Positions 1-10,318 of a stretch of 64,000 nucleotides of DNA are shown here, in pieces (within the stretch, counting starts at the first letter, position 1; each line of letters starts with the position of its first letter). The notes under the pieces are model-generated. The model searched no databases. It was not told the DNA's origin and saw nothing but the letters and a program-made list of their open reading frames with translations. This DNA comes from Aphrocallistes beatrix (Eukaryota > Porifera > Hexactinellida > Sceptrulophora > Aphrocallistidae). Location: assembly GCA_963281255.1 (NCBI GenBank), contig OY725501.1, positions 2,457,674 to 2,521,673 on the forward strand. The letters run 5' to 3'. The position numbers were made by a program, and so were the translations under genes.

Positions 1-291
1 GTTTAAAGGAAAAGTTTTTATCATAAATATTTCATGAGATATTAACCAAAAACTGAGACCTAAATTTGATGTGTCACTGCTAACTCATTTTGTGAAAATT
101 TATAATTTTAAACTTAAAAATGAAATACACCAACTCTCTTCTTTCCACTGGTATAATTATTTTTGATCTAGGACGAATACTTTTCGAGTTATAAGCGATT
201 AAGTGCGACTTCGAATCCGCTGCTAAGATAACACTCGTGCACACCATTAAGGAATCTTAGATATCAAATATGATAGAAATTGGACTGTTAA

Positions 292-352
292 CACTACCAT
301 ACATAGATCGTCATTATTAATAACAATGACGATCTATGTATGTATGGTAGTG
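292..352. repeat. Hairpin-forming inverted repeat
   Basis: Two arms running from CACTACCATACATAG into ATCGTCATT pair with their reverse complement on the other side of a short ATTAATAAC loop; one arm carries four extra bases. One arm recurs near 32213-32240 next to the same dispersed repeat, so this is the end of a repeat family and not a host site. Confidence 0.7.
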
Positions 353-370
353 TCGTACAATGATTTCTAT

Positions 371-500
371 TGTGATAGTGTAGTCGTATATGTTGTATAG
401 AAAAGGTGTTAAAAATTGTTTTCCATTTTTTGCAGAGGTGTGAAAATTTCGCTTAGATTTTCGAACTTAATCGTAGATCATCATTTGACACCTACATTCT
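371..500. repeat. Dispersed repeat
   Basis: The segment starting GTGATAGTGTAGTC and running through AGGTGTGAAAATTTCGCTTA to TTTGACACCTACAT recurs almost unchanged at 32240-32385, and its core again at about 36198-36245. It is an interspersed repeat of unknown class. Confidence 0.75.
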
Positions 501-1386
501 AATTTTCATATCAAATTGGTAGCAAGTAAAAAAAATAGTAAGTAAATCTAAAACTAAAATGCATGAAAAAATAAAGCAAGTAAACGGTTGGCAAAAGCAA
601 ATCCGTGCAACAATGTTGCCAGTTCTAGAATCCCTGATTGGTGGGTAATCAGTAACTTGAAAGACTAGTTATACTACAGTAGAACCTCTATTAGTGGGAG
701 AGGTCGGGCCAGTGAATGTATGATACCCCAATCGTAACTGCCATCAAATAGAGGCTAAGAATTGTGTTGTATCAATGTTGTATCAGTGTAATTAGTAATC
801 AGTACAAAATAGAGATAATATTATTAATGAAGCAGTATCACAATTATTAATTATTACATTTTTATGAAGGGACAAGGGAGTTATTTTCCCATCGCACCGA
901 GCATAGGATGTTGACCCCCATGAGAAAATGACCTTATCGATATATCGAAGGCGGTCGTTTCCTCATGGAGGTCAATTTTTCATGCAACAGCTCTGCATAA
1001 AAATTCTAGTATTTTGTACATGGTGCATACTTTTCAAAGGATCCGCCTTCTCAAAGTAAAAGCCCGAATGGAAGGCCCTTCACTCACCCCTGCTTCTATC
1101 CTTATTCTACACCTTCTGGACACTGAGAAAACAGATAATTAATAAATCTCAGCAAACTATAAAAATAAATGTACATAACAAATCTAATATTATTTATTAA
1201 ATAATTCAATTCAAGCTTATGCAAATCATGTAACAATATAGGATCTATTATTAAAAGTCATCTGCAACGAGAGAGAACTCGAAAATAATTAGAAGAGCTT
1301 TGAAAGACTGTACCTAGATGAGTTGAATATTAATGAATGACAATATGGATATTATAAGTATTAAGGAGTAGTTGCAGTACCTCAAG

Positions 1387-4300
1387 TTAAAAAATCCCCC
1401 CATAATCATAAGATGCCCCTCCTTCTGCCTCGTAGTTGGGTTCTCCTTCTACCTCGTAGTTAGGTTCTCCTTCTGTCTGGTAGTTAGGTTCTCCTTCTGC
1501 CTCTCTTCCTCCCGACTTAAGCAATTGTGCACCAGAGCGCTGAGAAATGTCAAGTGAGAACTCTGGTTGCGATTGAATCACGTCGTAATCAAAACTATCC
1601 GCGACGTCTCCCTCCACTGCATCGCTCTCACAGAAGTGAGGAAGTAGACTCCAGAAATCCTTGATGTGTTCTCTCCATTCATTCGTGGCTGTCTTACGCT
1701 GTTCCAACCTCTCAGCTAGCTTGCTGTTGATCTGGATCATGCAACTGAGGAAGTAATCGCAATTGTAAACATACCATTAATAACGAGACATGCGTGGAGA
1801 CACTAAAGTGTAACTGTAATAAGAAATACTATGGGGTAGTTTTTAGAAGTATTATACAGTAGTTTTCTGGATTTTTTCCATATATCGAAATACATATAGA
1901 GAATGCAACTGAAACTATATACATCCTTCTAAGGCATTTAATTAATAGGAATGCGTCATATGCATTTCATCAGTCCTAGTAATTTATTAAAATCACACAA
2001 TCATTACATGGAGAGGTATACCAAATGCCATACTTTCGACGTTTTGGGATTAACCAGTGTTTTTATGTTCATTATTTTGGTAGAAAACATTGTCCGAGTT
2101 CAAGGAATGATCATCCTTTACAATAGCATGCAGTGAACATCATACTCTTAGAAAGTTGCTGTGTTCTACTACATACTTGGTCTCTTTAGGCTCTCACCAA
2201 CACATGATATATAGACTTGTCTTAATTAATATCAAGTTACTTTCAGATAGGTTTATCATGGCTTCAAATCTAGCAGAGGATTCTCGCAAGGATGGAACAG
2301 AGGGGTGGATAGAAATTGAAGCACTCGACGGCCACAAATGCAGAATAGATATCAAAAAGTACTCTGAGACTACAGTCGATAAGCTCAAATCAACTCTTGA
2401 ATGGGAGTACGATTGTGAAAAGGACGAAATAAAGCTGATGATGCAACGGGGAGCAGTAAAATTAGACAATAGCAAAACCCTCGGAGACTACGGAGTACAA
2501 TGCGGAGACAAGCTCCAGATGACGCTAGCCATCCGAGGAGGTCTCAATCCAACAAGTAAGATTGATTTTGTGAACCTGACCAAATACAACCGGAACACTG
2601 ATCAGTTAGAAGGAGTAGAGAGGAGAGAGATCAAGCTAAGCGGACCAAGGTATCACGTCGTCGTGAAGGGGTTGAATTTCATAGCCATTTGCAAGACTGT
2701 CGGCTGCGTTGCTGTGAATGCCATTGTTGTAATTCAAGTAGGGATGCCAAAAGAAAACATAGATTTTAGTTATCAACTAGAAAATCTATCCTGTCCAGCA
2801 TGTAAAACGGAGATCCCAGCAGACGACTGCTTAGGAATGGGGATGCACATGTGCAAAGCTAGTGTCGAGTTGAAAACTGAAGAAAAAAAAGAAATGTACA
2901 CCATTGAAGCTGGGAACGAGTTCTTACAGATCATTTCAACTAAGAAGGAGGAGAAGATTGCATACCGCTACATCCGCATCAAGCTGTATGAGCTCAACAC
3001 TTTGATATAAGTATGGACTAAACCTGCATTGCATTATTACTATTCGCAATTTTATTATTTGACTATTGCTTAATAAAAATGTTTTAGAATTAATAAGATT
3101 TATGCCAACACTGACAAACATTGGTTATAGTAGTATACGCGAGTGTTTTAACCGCGTGGAAAAGTCGGATATATTTCGATGTTTGTTCTTCGAATCATTA
3201 AAAAAGTGCCCTACAGACGAGATGGGAGTGTGCTTCCACATACCGGAGTTGGTGACACAATATTTTGTGTTGTGTGACGAACTTAAGAATGTTCCAATAA
3301 AATTAGTATAGAATGCCATCGACTGGGGAACTTCAAACCCAACAAAATTATCACCATATCCAATATATCATATATAAATTATCCAATATCTACTGTATAT
3401 AGTAGACTGGGCCAACGAATTCAGAGAGCTAAATTTAACGGGCCATTTACTGATAAAAAAACGTTTCTAAAAAGACCCCATCTCCAGTAACTGTTACTAG
3501 CAGCCATGATCAGTAGTAGAAGTATTATTTTGTGCTTATATCTATTCAGATTTACTCTCCTTACCTATTCTAAATACGTAATTCTTGAGTACAAACCTTT
3601 GTAGAGAACCAATGAGGGATACATAATGTGCATTCTGAATTTGGTCAGGGAATAGTTGGATTACTTCGTCTGTGGCATCGTAGAATTGATAGTCAGTCAA
3701 AGTTTTCTTGATAAACTCCTGATTAAGCATAAATAATAATAAAAATATTGTATATCTCTGTGAATGGTCTTCAACATGGGCAAATTTCTTATAATACTGC
3801 TACTGCCCCTTCCACCTCAAAATGTAATGTTTTTTATTCGACCACACCTTGATGCGTTACGTAAAGTACGAACGGCCCATAAACATGTAGCACCATTTTA
3901 AAGGAGTAGTCACTATTTCAAACTTGAGTATCAGGCACACTTTTATCTATCTAAATTGTAGAAAAATCATGCAACATTTCAATGCAATATTTATTAGGGG
4001 CGTTTTATACCGTTGAAATAATACTGCCTGAGAATATCACACACGTATGCAAACCCCTAATCTTAGAGGAGAACAGTTGAAGCGAGTATGCTGTTACATT
4101 TTTCAAATTATTGTGATGGAAAGTTTAACGGTAATGAAGAATATATAACAAGACGGACCTGAGGAGTTTGTATAAAGGTTTGTTCACAATGCTGTAGAGT
4201 GGTTAGCAGCTGCTCTAACTCCTTCTTCGCAACATCAATACTCCTCAGTTTATCTAAATGAGGTATAAATAAAAACATACCAAATACAAATCCACCAATC

Positions 4301-7300
4301 TCTCACAGGTGATAAATCACATACAGCCACCAGTGACGTAGAAGTATAGTAGTCAGATTGTTTAATAATGTTAGCATTGCCCCATACTACTATACCTAGA
4401 GGTTGATATTTAGACATCAGAGTCAGGTTGTTATTTATTAATGCCACATGAAAAAGAAAGGCTAAATTCTACGTTTTTTGGGTCCTCTTTTGCTTGTCGC
4501 CCCACCTCTAGCTCTGGAGGTCGTACCCGGATCAGAACTGTCAGTCAGGTCGGTGCGAGAACTCCGAGAGCGTTTCTGGGGCTTGCTTAAACTGGAAGCG
4601 TACCCGATACCGGCACCCCTTCGCATTCCCCCGCGGGTGCGCAACTGAACCTTGGGGCCGGGTCTTCCTGACGGAGAGGTGGGTGGCGACCTCACGGAAG
4701 AGTTGGGGCTCATCTGAGAGGCTATCAAGTCGTCAGTCTGGTCATTAATCCGGCTGTAGTTGTCATCGTCGCTGCTGTCATTCAGGGACAGGGATAGGTC
4801 TGTCACTTCAGGGTTGTAGGCTATGCTCTCCAGCTCTTGCTTCACCTTAACTAAGTCCATGCTCTCACTGGATAGGCCAGGCCTAGACTCGATCTGGTTC
4901 TTGAATATCTGCAGAGATTTCTTCAAAGTTTGAGTAGAGTAATGTTCTATTGCTTTCGCCTCTTCCTTCACGACAAACTGCTCCAGATTCAATGATAATA
5001 AGTTGTTGTGAAATAGATTGAGTTCTTGGTCCAAAACTGAAGCTTGGAAAAGGTCAATTATGCTCTCTTCTGCAGTAACGTAGGGATCTTCAGGATCTAT
5101 CATAATTGACTCGTCCAATCCATCTTTTGACTTCCCTCTCCTCTTAGCTTTCTTTGAAAAGAGAACGACTTCACCAGGATTAGCAACTAGCTTGGAATAC
5201 TTGGCGCAGAATGTTCTCTTGATATTGTTGGCATTGTAGGAGTGGGGAGGAACATGGACCTTGATACGAAGCAAGGGTAATTTGGGATTGTCTGGGAATT
5301 TTGTTTTAACATCTTCTAGAAGATTGTCCATTTTAGCTGATATGTATTCACTGATCCCTTTATCATCAAACGCATCTACTCTATCCTCGAGGAATATTTC
5401 GCAAGGAGAGGGAAAGGGTCGGATGGAAGTGAGGACACGGGGTTCAATAGTGTATTTATTCCCTTTGATGTAGAGAAGTCCTACATTCTTATCCCCAGAC
5501 TCCCCCTCACTGAGACTCGTGGCTACGGTAGATCCAGGCTGTGTGATTGAGATATACCCATTTCCGACTGGGAAAGTAAATGGGACGATGTTATTGTCGT
5601 GCTCGTGTCCCCAGAAGACAAGGTCCATGAACGTGGGAATGAACTCTGGCTTCACATAACTCTTCTCGCCATGCTTCACGCGGTTCTGATGAAGAATTAA
5701 AAGGTTAAAAGCTTCCTCATGTGTCCTCAAGAAAGTCACGTTATTCTGGGAAAATGTTCTATACAACCGTTCATTTCTGACTGCGCCCAATCCGTAGAGA
5801 GCTAACTTGGTGATGCCCTTCTCTACCACTAAAGGATCGACTTCAATCTTGTCAATTTGATCAGATTTCCCGAAATAATTAACCAAGCCAGCAACCGATA
5901 GGAGGTTTATGACGGACAGATTTCCAGGTCCTGTGGGGTCGTCGTGATTTCCATGAATCGTGAAAATAGGAATGGAAATATTCAGGTTAGGATCCTCGTA
6001 ATTCATGAGTTCTCGCGAATCATTAGGAAATATAGAACGGAAAATCTTAACATCTCTACTTCCGAAACAATATTGCTTGATGAGAGACATGCACTTGTGC
6101 AGTGCAGATCTGCTTGGCTTATTTTCATGGAAGAGGTCTCCTCCCAGCAAAATCAGATCAACTTGTTCTTGTGAAGCGAGCATCAGAACCTCTTCGAAAG
6201 CGTCAAAGGAATCATCTCCCCGAATGAGATCTTCCTCCTCGAAGCCCAGATGGATGTCAGTTGCAATCAGGATCTTAATCGTGTCAGAGTCATGCCTCTC
6301 GTCCACTGGTCTCACTGTTTTATAATTGTCCCTCCAGGACATGCTACCCTACTCCAGCTGAGCTGAGAAAAATCGCAATAATATGAATAAGTACATTAAT
6401 AAGTCGAGTCACTTTAATGACTTTCGCATTTATGAGTAGCAAAATACAATTCCATAATCTAGTCTCAAATGAAAAAAAGTCAGTCAACATACTGATTGTA
6501 CAGCTCTAAAATAAATCAAACTAGGTGTGAAAATACGTATACAGGATAACCTTGATTATCCCAACTACTGGGATCGGGAAAAAGTGCTCAGATAATGGAA
6601 AATTCGGATAAACGAAGGTTCGGATACTGAGGAAAATAAGCTGTGGTGGGACCAGTCCTACTGTCGATAATCGAGGTTCCACTGAGAACATTCAGTGAAA
6701 CTTCTCCAATCAGTTCGCCCTGCTGACTGGCCTACAATGACCGTAAGAAGTGAACTAATTAAAGGGTTGAGTTAGCAACTGTATGCTACCTAATTTAATT
6801 TATTTAATTTTCGAGACTGTAGAATAATGACAGTATTAGAGGGGTGACGCTTGGAGGAGTTTTACTGTACTATATCAATATCTCATGAAATACAGTGGAG
6901 TCTCCGAATAACGGACAGAATGGGGACATGGTTTTGTCCGTTGTAGAGGGATTCCCGCATCTCGGAGAGTGCTTAACTAATACATTCGTATATGGTAAAT
7001 TCATTCTGTTCCTGTTTGTGTGGTGTGTAGGTTTGTCCGATTTTTGGAGGTCTATTTAGGAATACTCCACTGTATTAACAAGAGTGAGAAAATTGGTGAA
7101 ATATTCAATCTTTGAATCTCTATAATAATAATTATAGGAAAATGTGTGAATACATATAACGAAGACATAGAAATCGGATGTGATAAAATTTCATTAAAAA
7201 GGCTCCAAATCTAAATTATAATCGAATCTTACGTATATACCAAATTTAAAAAGAAATCGAGCTGATATATTTCGCAGGATCGCGTGGGAGGACGGACGTA

Positions 7301-7966
7301 GTACACTGTCCATATCATAAGGATATCTCCCTTCAGGAGCTTAGTTTAATATAACAAACACAAAAATATTTTCAGAAATTTCGGCAAAGGTTCATGAGGA
7401 TAAGTAAGAATACCTCCTTTAATAGAACATTATTTGCCAATGAATGCCATAGACACTTATAAACTATCACTGTGGTTTCGACTAATTTATTATTCTAATG
7501 CTTCTAATGTTTCTTAATAATTTCAATACGAAACAGGATCATTCCAAACGTTGAATACATTCTTGTAGAAAAAATCTAAAATGATGCTAAAAGAATTCTA
7601 GGTTCTGGTGTGTTTAAAAACATTTGAAAAGTTGAAATCATAATGATAGTTATAAAACAAAATGTAAACAATGATCAAAAACCTGTAAGTTGAGTTCCCA
7701 ACTGCTCAATTGTAGCAGCACATCCTGCATTCAGTGGAGTTTTCACACAATATGGTAGTTTGCAATAGTCGTAACTCCTCGAGTTGAATTTATTGAGGAA
7801 GAACTTCATACAGGAGAAAACAGTGTTGACTGTAATATCACCACCCAAAATATCCAATTGTTGACTAGAAAGCCTAATGAAAAAATTGATGAAGTAAATA
7901 AGAACTAAGGGTGCATAGTTCAAACTTTGATTAGACAAGTAATGCATACCTCCCAATCTCCTCCAT
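1387..7966 (-). CDS. THOC7: THOC7-like THO complex subunit, five exons (257 aa)
   Basis: Join (minus): 7966-7950, 7864-7683, 4253-4159, 3718-3597, 1744-1387. The total is 774 nt and every junction keeps phase with GT and AG ends. THOC7 belongs to the THO/TREX complex, which couples transcription to nuclear mRNA export. The call rests on a YDA..EVIQ..PDQ stretch in exon four that matches the human THOC7 YDALAKVIQHHPDR region, an N-terminal segment (about residues 10-35) with the same spacing as the THOC7 start, and predicted helical, coiled-coil-prone sequence before and after it. The C-terminal tail is acidic and carries three copies of an EGEPNY motif, unlike human THOC7. The first coding exon has only 17 nt, so the start is the weakest point. 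Two other genes lie in its introns: MRE11 (same strand) and a ubiquitin-like gene (opposite strand). Confidence 0.7.
2258..3010 (+). CDS. Ubiquitin-like domain protein with Cys-rich C-terminal domain (250 aa)
   Basis: Residues 17-95 read as a ubiquitin fold: a beta start (WIEIEALDGHKCRIDI), a helix (ETTVDKLKSTLEWE), then KLDNSKTLGDYGVQCGD, which matches the ubiquitin pattern around L50-D58. The domain ends in AIRGG at 91-95, like the processed ubiquitin tail. A second domain (about 125-205) carries C145/C150, C179-x2-C182, C191 and C199, probably zinc-binding. The ATG at 2258 was chosen because a 3' splice-like sequence (TTTCAGATAG) ends just before it and the upstream reading is not ubiquitin-like; the frame is open to 2156. 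AATAAA follows 62 bp after the stop. The gene lies antisense within the last intron of the THOC7-like gene. The function of the second domain is unknown. Confidence 0.75.
   Translation: MASNLAEDSRKDGTEGWIEIEALDGHKCRIDIKKYSETTVDKLKSTLEWEYDCEKDEIKLMMQRGAVKLDNSKTLGDYGVQCGDKLQMTLAIRGGLNPTSKIDFVNLTKYNRNTDQLEGVERREIKLSGPRYHVVVKGLNFIAICKTVGCVAVNAIVVIQVGMPKENIDFSYQLENLSCPACKTEIPADDCLGMGMHMCKASVELKTEEKKEMYTIEAGNEFLQIISTKKEEKIAYRYIRIKLYELNTLI
3066..3311 (+). other. Orphan reading frame, possibly an exon remnant
   Basis: An open frame of 81 codons starts just after the Ubl gene and overlaps its polyadenylation signal. The residues from about 20 onward (SIRECFNRVEKSD to the end) look protein-like, with mixed charged and aromatic residues, and the local GC content is higher than in the flanks. 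I see no domain, splice sites or start context. It could be a pseudogene piece or chance. Confidence 0.2.
3072..3077 (+). terminator. Polyadenylation signal AATAAA of the Ubl gene
   Basis: AATAAA lies 62 bp after the stop codon of the ubiquitin-like gene, at a normal distance for an animal 3' UTR. Confidence 0.6.
4433..4438 (-). terminator. Polyadenylation signal AATAAA of MRE11
   Basis: The reverse complement reads AATAAA 24-29 nt after the MRE11 stop codon. It shows that MRE11 has its own 3' end inside the THOC7-like intron. Confidence 0.65.
4462..6342 (-). CDS. MRE11: MRE11 double-strand break repair nuclease (626 aa)
   Basis: MRE11 is the Mn-dependent nuclease of the MRE11-RAD50-NBS1 complex, which senses and processes DNA double-strand breaks. 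All phosphoesterase motifs are present: D29/H31 in ATDIHLG, D69 in GGDLFHENKPS, N132/H133 in GNHDDP, H218 in LHQNR, and H246/H248 in WGHEHD. The capping, DNA-binding domain follows (about 290-460). The C-terminus (about 545-626) is rich in Arg, Gly and Ser, like the GAR-type tail of animal MRE11. The protein is a little shorter than human (708 aa). It is a single uninterrupted exon with its own stop and poly(A) signal, and lies inside the 3.4-kb second intron of the THOC7-like gene on the same strand. No lesion is seen, so it is probably the working gene and not a dead retrocopy. Confidence 0.97.
   Translation of the reverse strand: MSWRDNYKTVRPVDERHDSDTIKILIATDIHLGFEEEDLIRGDDSFDAFEEVLMLASQEQVDLILLGGDLFHENKPSRSALHKCMSLIKQYCFGSRDVKIFRSIFPNDSRELMNYEDPNLNISIPIFTIHGNHDDPTGPGNLSVINLLSVAGLVNYFGKSDQIDKIEVDPLVVEKGITKLALYGLGAVRNERLYRTFSQNNVTFLRTHEEAFNLLILHQNRVKHGEKSYVKPEFIPTFMDLVFWGHEHDNNIVPFTFPVGNGYISITQPGSTVATSLSEGESGDKNVGLLYIKGNKYTIEPRVLTSIRPFPSPCEIFLEDRVDAFDDKGISEYISAKMDNLLEDVKTKFPDNPKLPLLRIKVHVPPHSYNANNIKRTFCAKYSKLVANPGEVVLFSKKAKRRGKSKDGLDESIMIDPEDPYVTAEESIIDLFQASVLDQELNLFHNNLLSLNLEQFVVKEEAKAIEHYSTQTLKKSLQIFKNQIESRPGLSSESMDLVKVKQELESIAYNPEVTDLSLSLNDSSDDDNYSRINDQTDDLIASQMSPNSSVRSPPTSPSGRPGPKVQLRTRGGMRRGAGIGYASSLSKPQKRSRSSRTDLTDSSDPGTTSRARGGATSKRGPKKRRI
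6542..6690. repeat. Tigger/pogo-like MITE remnant
   Basis: Sequence resembling GATAACCTTGATTATCCC at the left and TAATCGAGGTTCCACTG at the right is the degenerate terminal repeat pattern of the pogo/Tigger-type MITEs in this window. It lies in the spacer upstream of MRE11. Confidence 0.5.
6893..7072. repeat. Short MITE with CAGTGGAGTCTCC ends
   Basis: The left end CAGTGGAGTCTCCGAATAA and the right end AATACTCCACTG are inverted and flanked by TA on both sides, as expected for a Tc1/mariner-pogo type insertion. A related copy with the same left end begins at 35973. Confidence 0.7.
7258..7378 (+). repeat. Interspersed repeat 3' segment (two copies)
   Basis: A stretch with CGGACG, TCCAT, CATAAGG, ATCTCCC and AGGAGCT followed by an A-rich tail recurs at about 35560-35650. 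The A-rich end suggests a SINE- or LINE-like 3' tail, but I cannot name the family. Confidence 0.45.
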
Positions 7967-7996
7967 ACTACTAAGCGAGACCTTTGCCGATTCACA

Positions 7997-8315
7997 TACC
8001 GTATTGCTTCGAATAAGCGCCCGGGCGCTTATTTATTTCGTGCACCCTTTAGACCCGGCGCTTATTTTTTTCTTTCGCTATTTTGACCCAGCGCTCTTTT
8101 TTTGTTTACTACATTGACTGGCACTTTTATTTTTGCCACAACTGAATGTTAGAGAATGTTAGTTCTATTAAAAAAGGATAATGTAATGTTTCAAAAAGCA
8201 CTTGTATGATGTTCAGAGAACTAAAATGCCCCGGCGTCCGACGCTTATTCGAGCCCCGGCGCTTATTTATTTCGCTCACCCTTTAGACCCGGCGCTTATT
8301 CAGGGAAATACGGTA
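7997..8315. repeat. MITE with TACCGTATT ends, next to the THOC7-like start
   Basis: Both ends carry inverted TACCGTATT followed by AATAAGCGCC. Inside, the module CACCCTTTAGACCCGGCGCT is repeated. It is 319 bp long and its left end lies only 31 bp upstream of the proposed start codon of the THOC7-like gene, so it forms part of that promoter or 5' UTR. Confidence 0.75.
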
Positions 8316-8864
8316 TTTAAAAATTTTTTTAGCCAATCCTGTATTTACTCAATGGACTTCGGTCTTATCCCTGGTCCTTTTTTAAAAATCTGTGAATTGG
8401 CTTTATATAACGAAGGTCACGAATATTGCTATTGCATGATAGAAATAACTATAATTTCCAAATATGCTATCAAATGCTGGATATAAGAGGAATAACAGTG
8501 TACGCATGTAAGAACAGGACATTGCCGAATGAAAGGAAAATAAAAATGAAGCAAACAACGAGTTGATGATTTATTATAGTTTTTATATTAAAAACAACCC
8601 ATTTCCCAAAGCACTTACAGCTAGATGCCAGGATATAATGTACATTAATTAATTATAGGGAAATGATGAAGTATAAATTGAAACTAGACTCTCTCGTTCT
8701 GGGAGGTGTCTTATTAGTGATCTATCTGTCATAGTTACTCTGATCCCAATCATGTCTTATGAAGCATAGGGGTTACAAGATTGTTAACTAGTAATAAAGC
8801 GAATTTTGGCAAATGGAAATTCCGTTGGAAGTGTCCTAGGGTTTTTGTCCTTTAGGTGAAAGAA
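8316..8864. other. Intergenic spacer
   Basis: AT-rich spacer between the THOC7-like promoter MITE and the 3' end of the RNF213-like gene. I see no gene or clear repeat in it. Confidence 0.4.
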
Positions 8865-8870
8865 TTTATT
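8865..8870 (-). terminator. Polyadenylation signal AATAAA of the RNF213-like gene
   Basis: The reverse complement reads AATAAA about 67 nt after the stop codon at 8937. It supports the last exon as the true 3' end of this gene. Confidence 0.6.
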
Positions 8871-8936
8871 ATAGGCTTTGAAATGCAGAGCAATAAACAC
8901 GTCAATCAACGATCATAAATAACTGATTATAAACTA

Positions 8937-10318
8937 TCAGTCAACTAACTCTATGAATCCAGCATTTACTAGTATTTCCCGAGGGTCCATTTCTTTTGAA
9001 GTCTGCTTCATCAAGAAAGCAGCGAGATCCATGTTCAATTCATTGTCCTCCTTACTCATCATGATTGAATTCTGAGAAATAATACATTAGATATTTACGG
9101 ATGTATAAAACCAAATTAAGTGGAAATATAATATAAATAATCTTAAATAATTTCGGTTCTTTACTTAGCTCTACCTGTGCCAGTCTCTGTAAGGTCTGTC
9201 TGAGAGCATTGAGCAGTCTACAGAAGTCTCTGTACTCCAGTGTGTGGAAGTGGTACTCTAAATTCTTAACTGTCGCATCTGAGAGAGGAGTCAGATATTC
9301 TTCGGACTGATCGGATAAGTAATTCTTCATTTGTGTAAGGAATTGTTGTAGATTGAGAGGACTATGGGAGAAGGTATTAAATAGTTCTCGTTCGTGTAAG
9401 ATTTACAATTTCAGAAATAACTCACTCAGGAATATTGGAGACGATTATTTCTTTGAATCTATACAGCTTATGCTTCAGGGTTGATTCGGTGTTGAACTTT
9501 GGCTTGGAAGCAATGTATTTCCAGAATATGTCCTGCTCCAGAGCATTCAGGTCGTAGGGACACGTGTCCCCCTCTTGAAATGGAGTGTAGGTAGTGCGGC
9601 TGCGAATCAATTCAAATATCTCAAGGGAGTTCTCGTTAATCTTATCCATCGAAGTCCTAATAGACATCAGCGGGAATTAAAAGCAATAAAAGTAACGTAT
9701 CGGAGAGATATTCCTTCTCCTTTGAGTTTATAAAGTTACTCAGCATTAAGTGACAGAAGAATTTAACAGTTGGCTTTAATCTAGGCCAGCGCTGTCCAAC
9801 AGGCGGCCCGCGGCCTTGCTTTGTGCGGCCCGCGTTGCCTGCTTCAATCTCCCCCTTTTTGCCCACTTTTAGACAAATTCTCCAAATTTTTCCATATCAT
9901 GCATCTCGTTTTCTCGTTGGTAGGGACATATGGCTGACAGACCATGGTCCTACCAATTCTTTTCAATAGATATCAGCTTCTATTGTTCACGATACAAATT
10001 GTCCAAAATGCCTCTATCCATACCCATCCCGAGTGCACGCCCCTGTATTGCGGCCCGCCACTAAATGGTATGAAGTAGTTGCGGCCCGAAGTAAATATAG
10101 TCGGACAGCCCTGATCTAGGCGAAGTTAGGTGAATTAAGTTCTCAGCAACTCACCAGTAGTGGTTAATCTCATTGGGAGTTAGGTCAGAGACGAAAGCAT
10201 TCCTCGTATTCTCTTCAGTAGGAGTAATGGTGGAGGTTTCCAATTCCAAGGAACGTAGCCAGGGTAGTGCCTTCTTGTTCTCTGCTACTGTTTCAAGAAA
10301 TTCATTTTGAGTGGTAAT
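8937..10318 (-). CDS. RNF213: RNF213-like exons 7-10 (C-terminal end)
   Basis: Exon 7 (10318-10155) follows exon 6 in phase 0 and ends ...INHYW split across a TG|G codon. Exon 8 (9656-9426) begins at TCTATTAG|GACTTCG. Exon 9 (9361-9175) follows CCCATAG and exon 10 (9071-8937) follows TTCTCAG. Together they give about 239 residues, mostly helical, ending ...FIELVD. A hAT-type MITE sits in the intron between exons 7 and 8. An alternative donor (CTA|GTAAATG) inside exon 10 was considered and not used, because no downstream exon fits its phase. Confidence 0.8.

Larger units (their letters stand above)
1..1386. other. Intergenic, repeat remnants
   Basis: No gene is supported here. The stretch holds a hairpin (292-352), a dispersed repeat (371-500), and around 675-740 a sequence starting CAGTAGAACCTCT that resembles the terminal inverted repeat of pogo/Tigger-type elements seen elsewhere in the window. 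An inverted pair near 911-975 (CCCCATGAG and CTCATGGAGG) looks like another foldback remnant. A TTTATT at about 1193-1198 could be the minus-strand polyadenylation signal of the THOC7-like gene. Confidence 0.5.

Noticed and set aside
4250-4447. 65-codon minus frame between MRE11 and the THOC7-like exon
   Set aside because: Most of it lies upstream of the acceptor of exon 4159-4253 and has no similarity; treated as intron and MRE11 3' UTR.
8937-9071. Alternative donor CTA|GTAAATG in the last RNF213-like exon, leading to the exon at 7683-7864
   Set aside because: The phases do not match (0 against 2), and AATAAA lies 67 bp after the stop; the 7683-7864 exon fits the THOC7-like gene instead.
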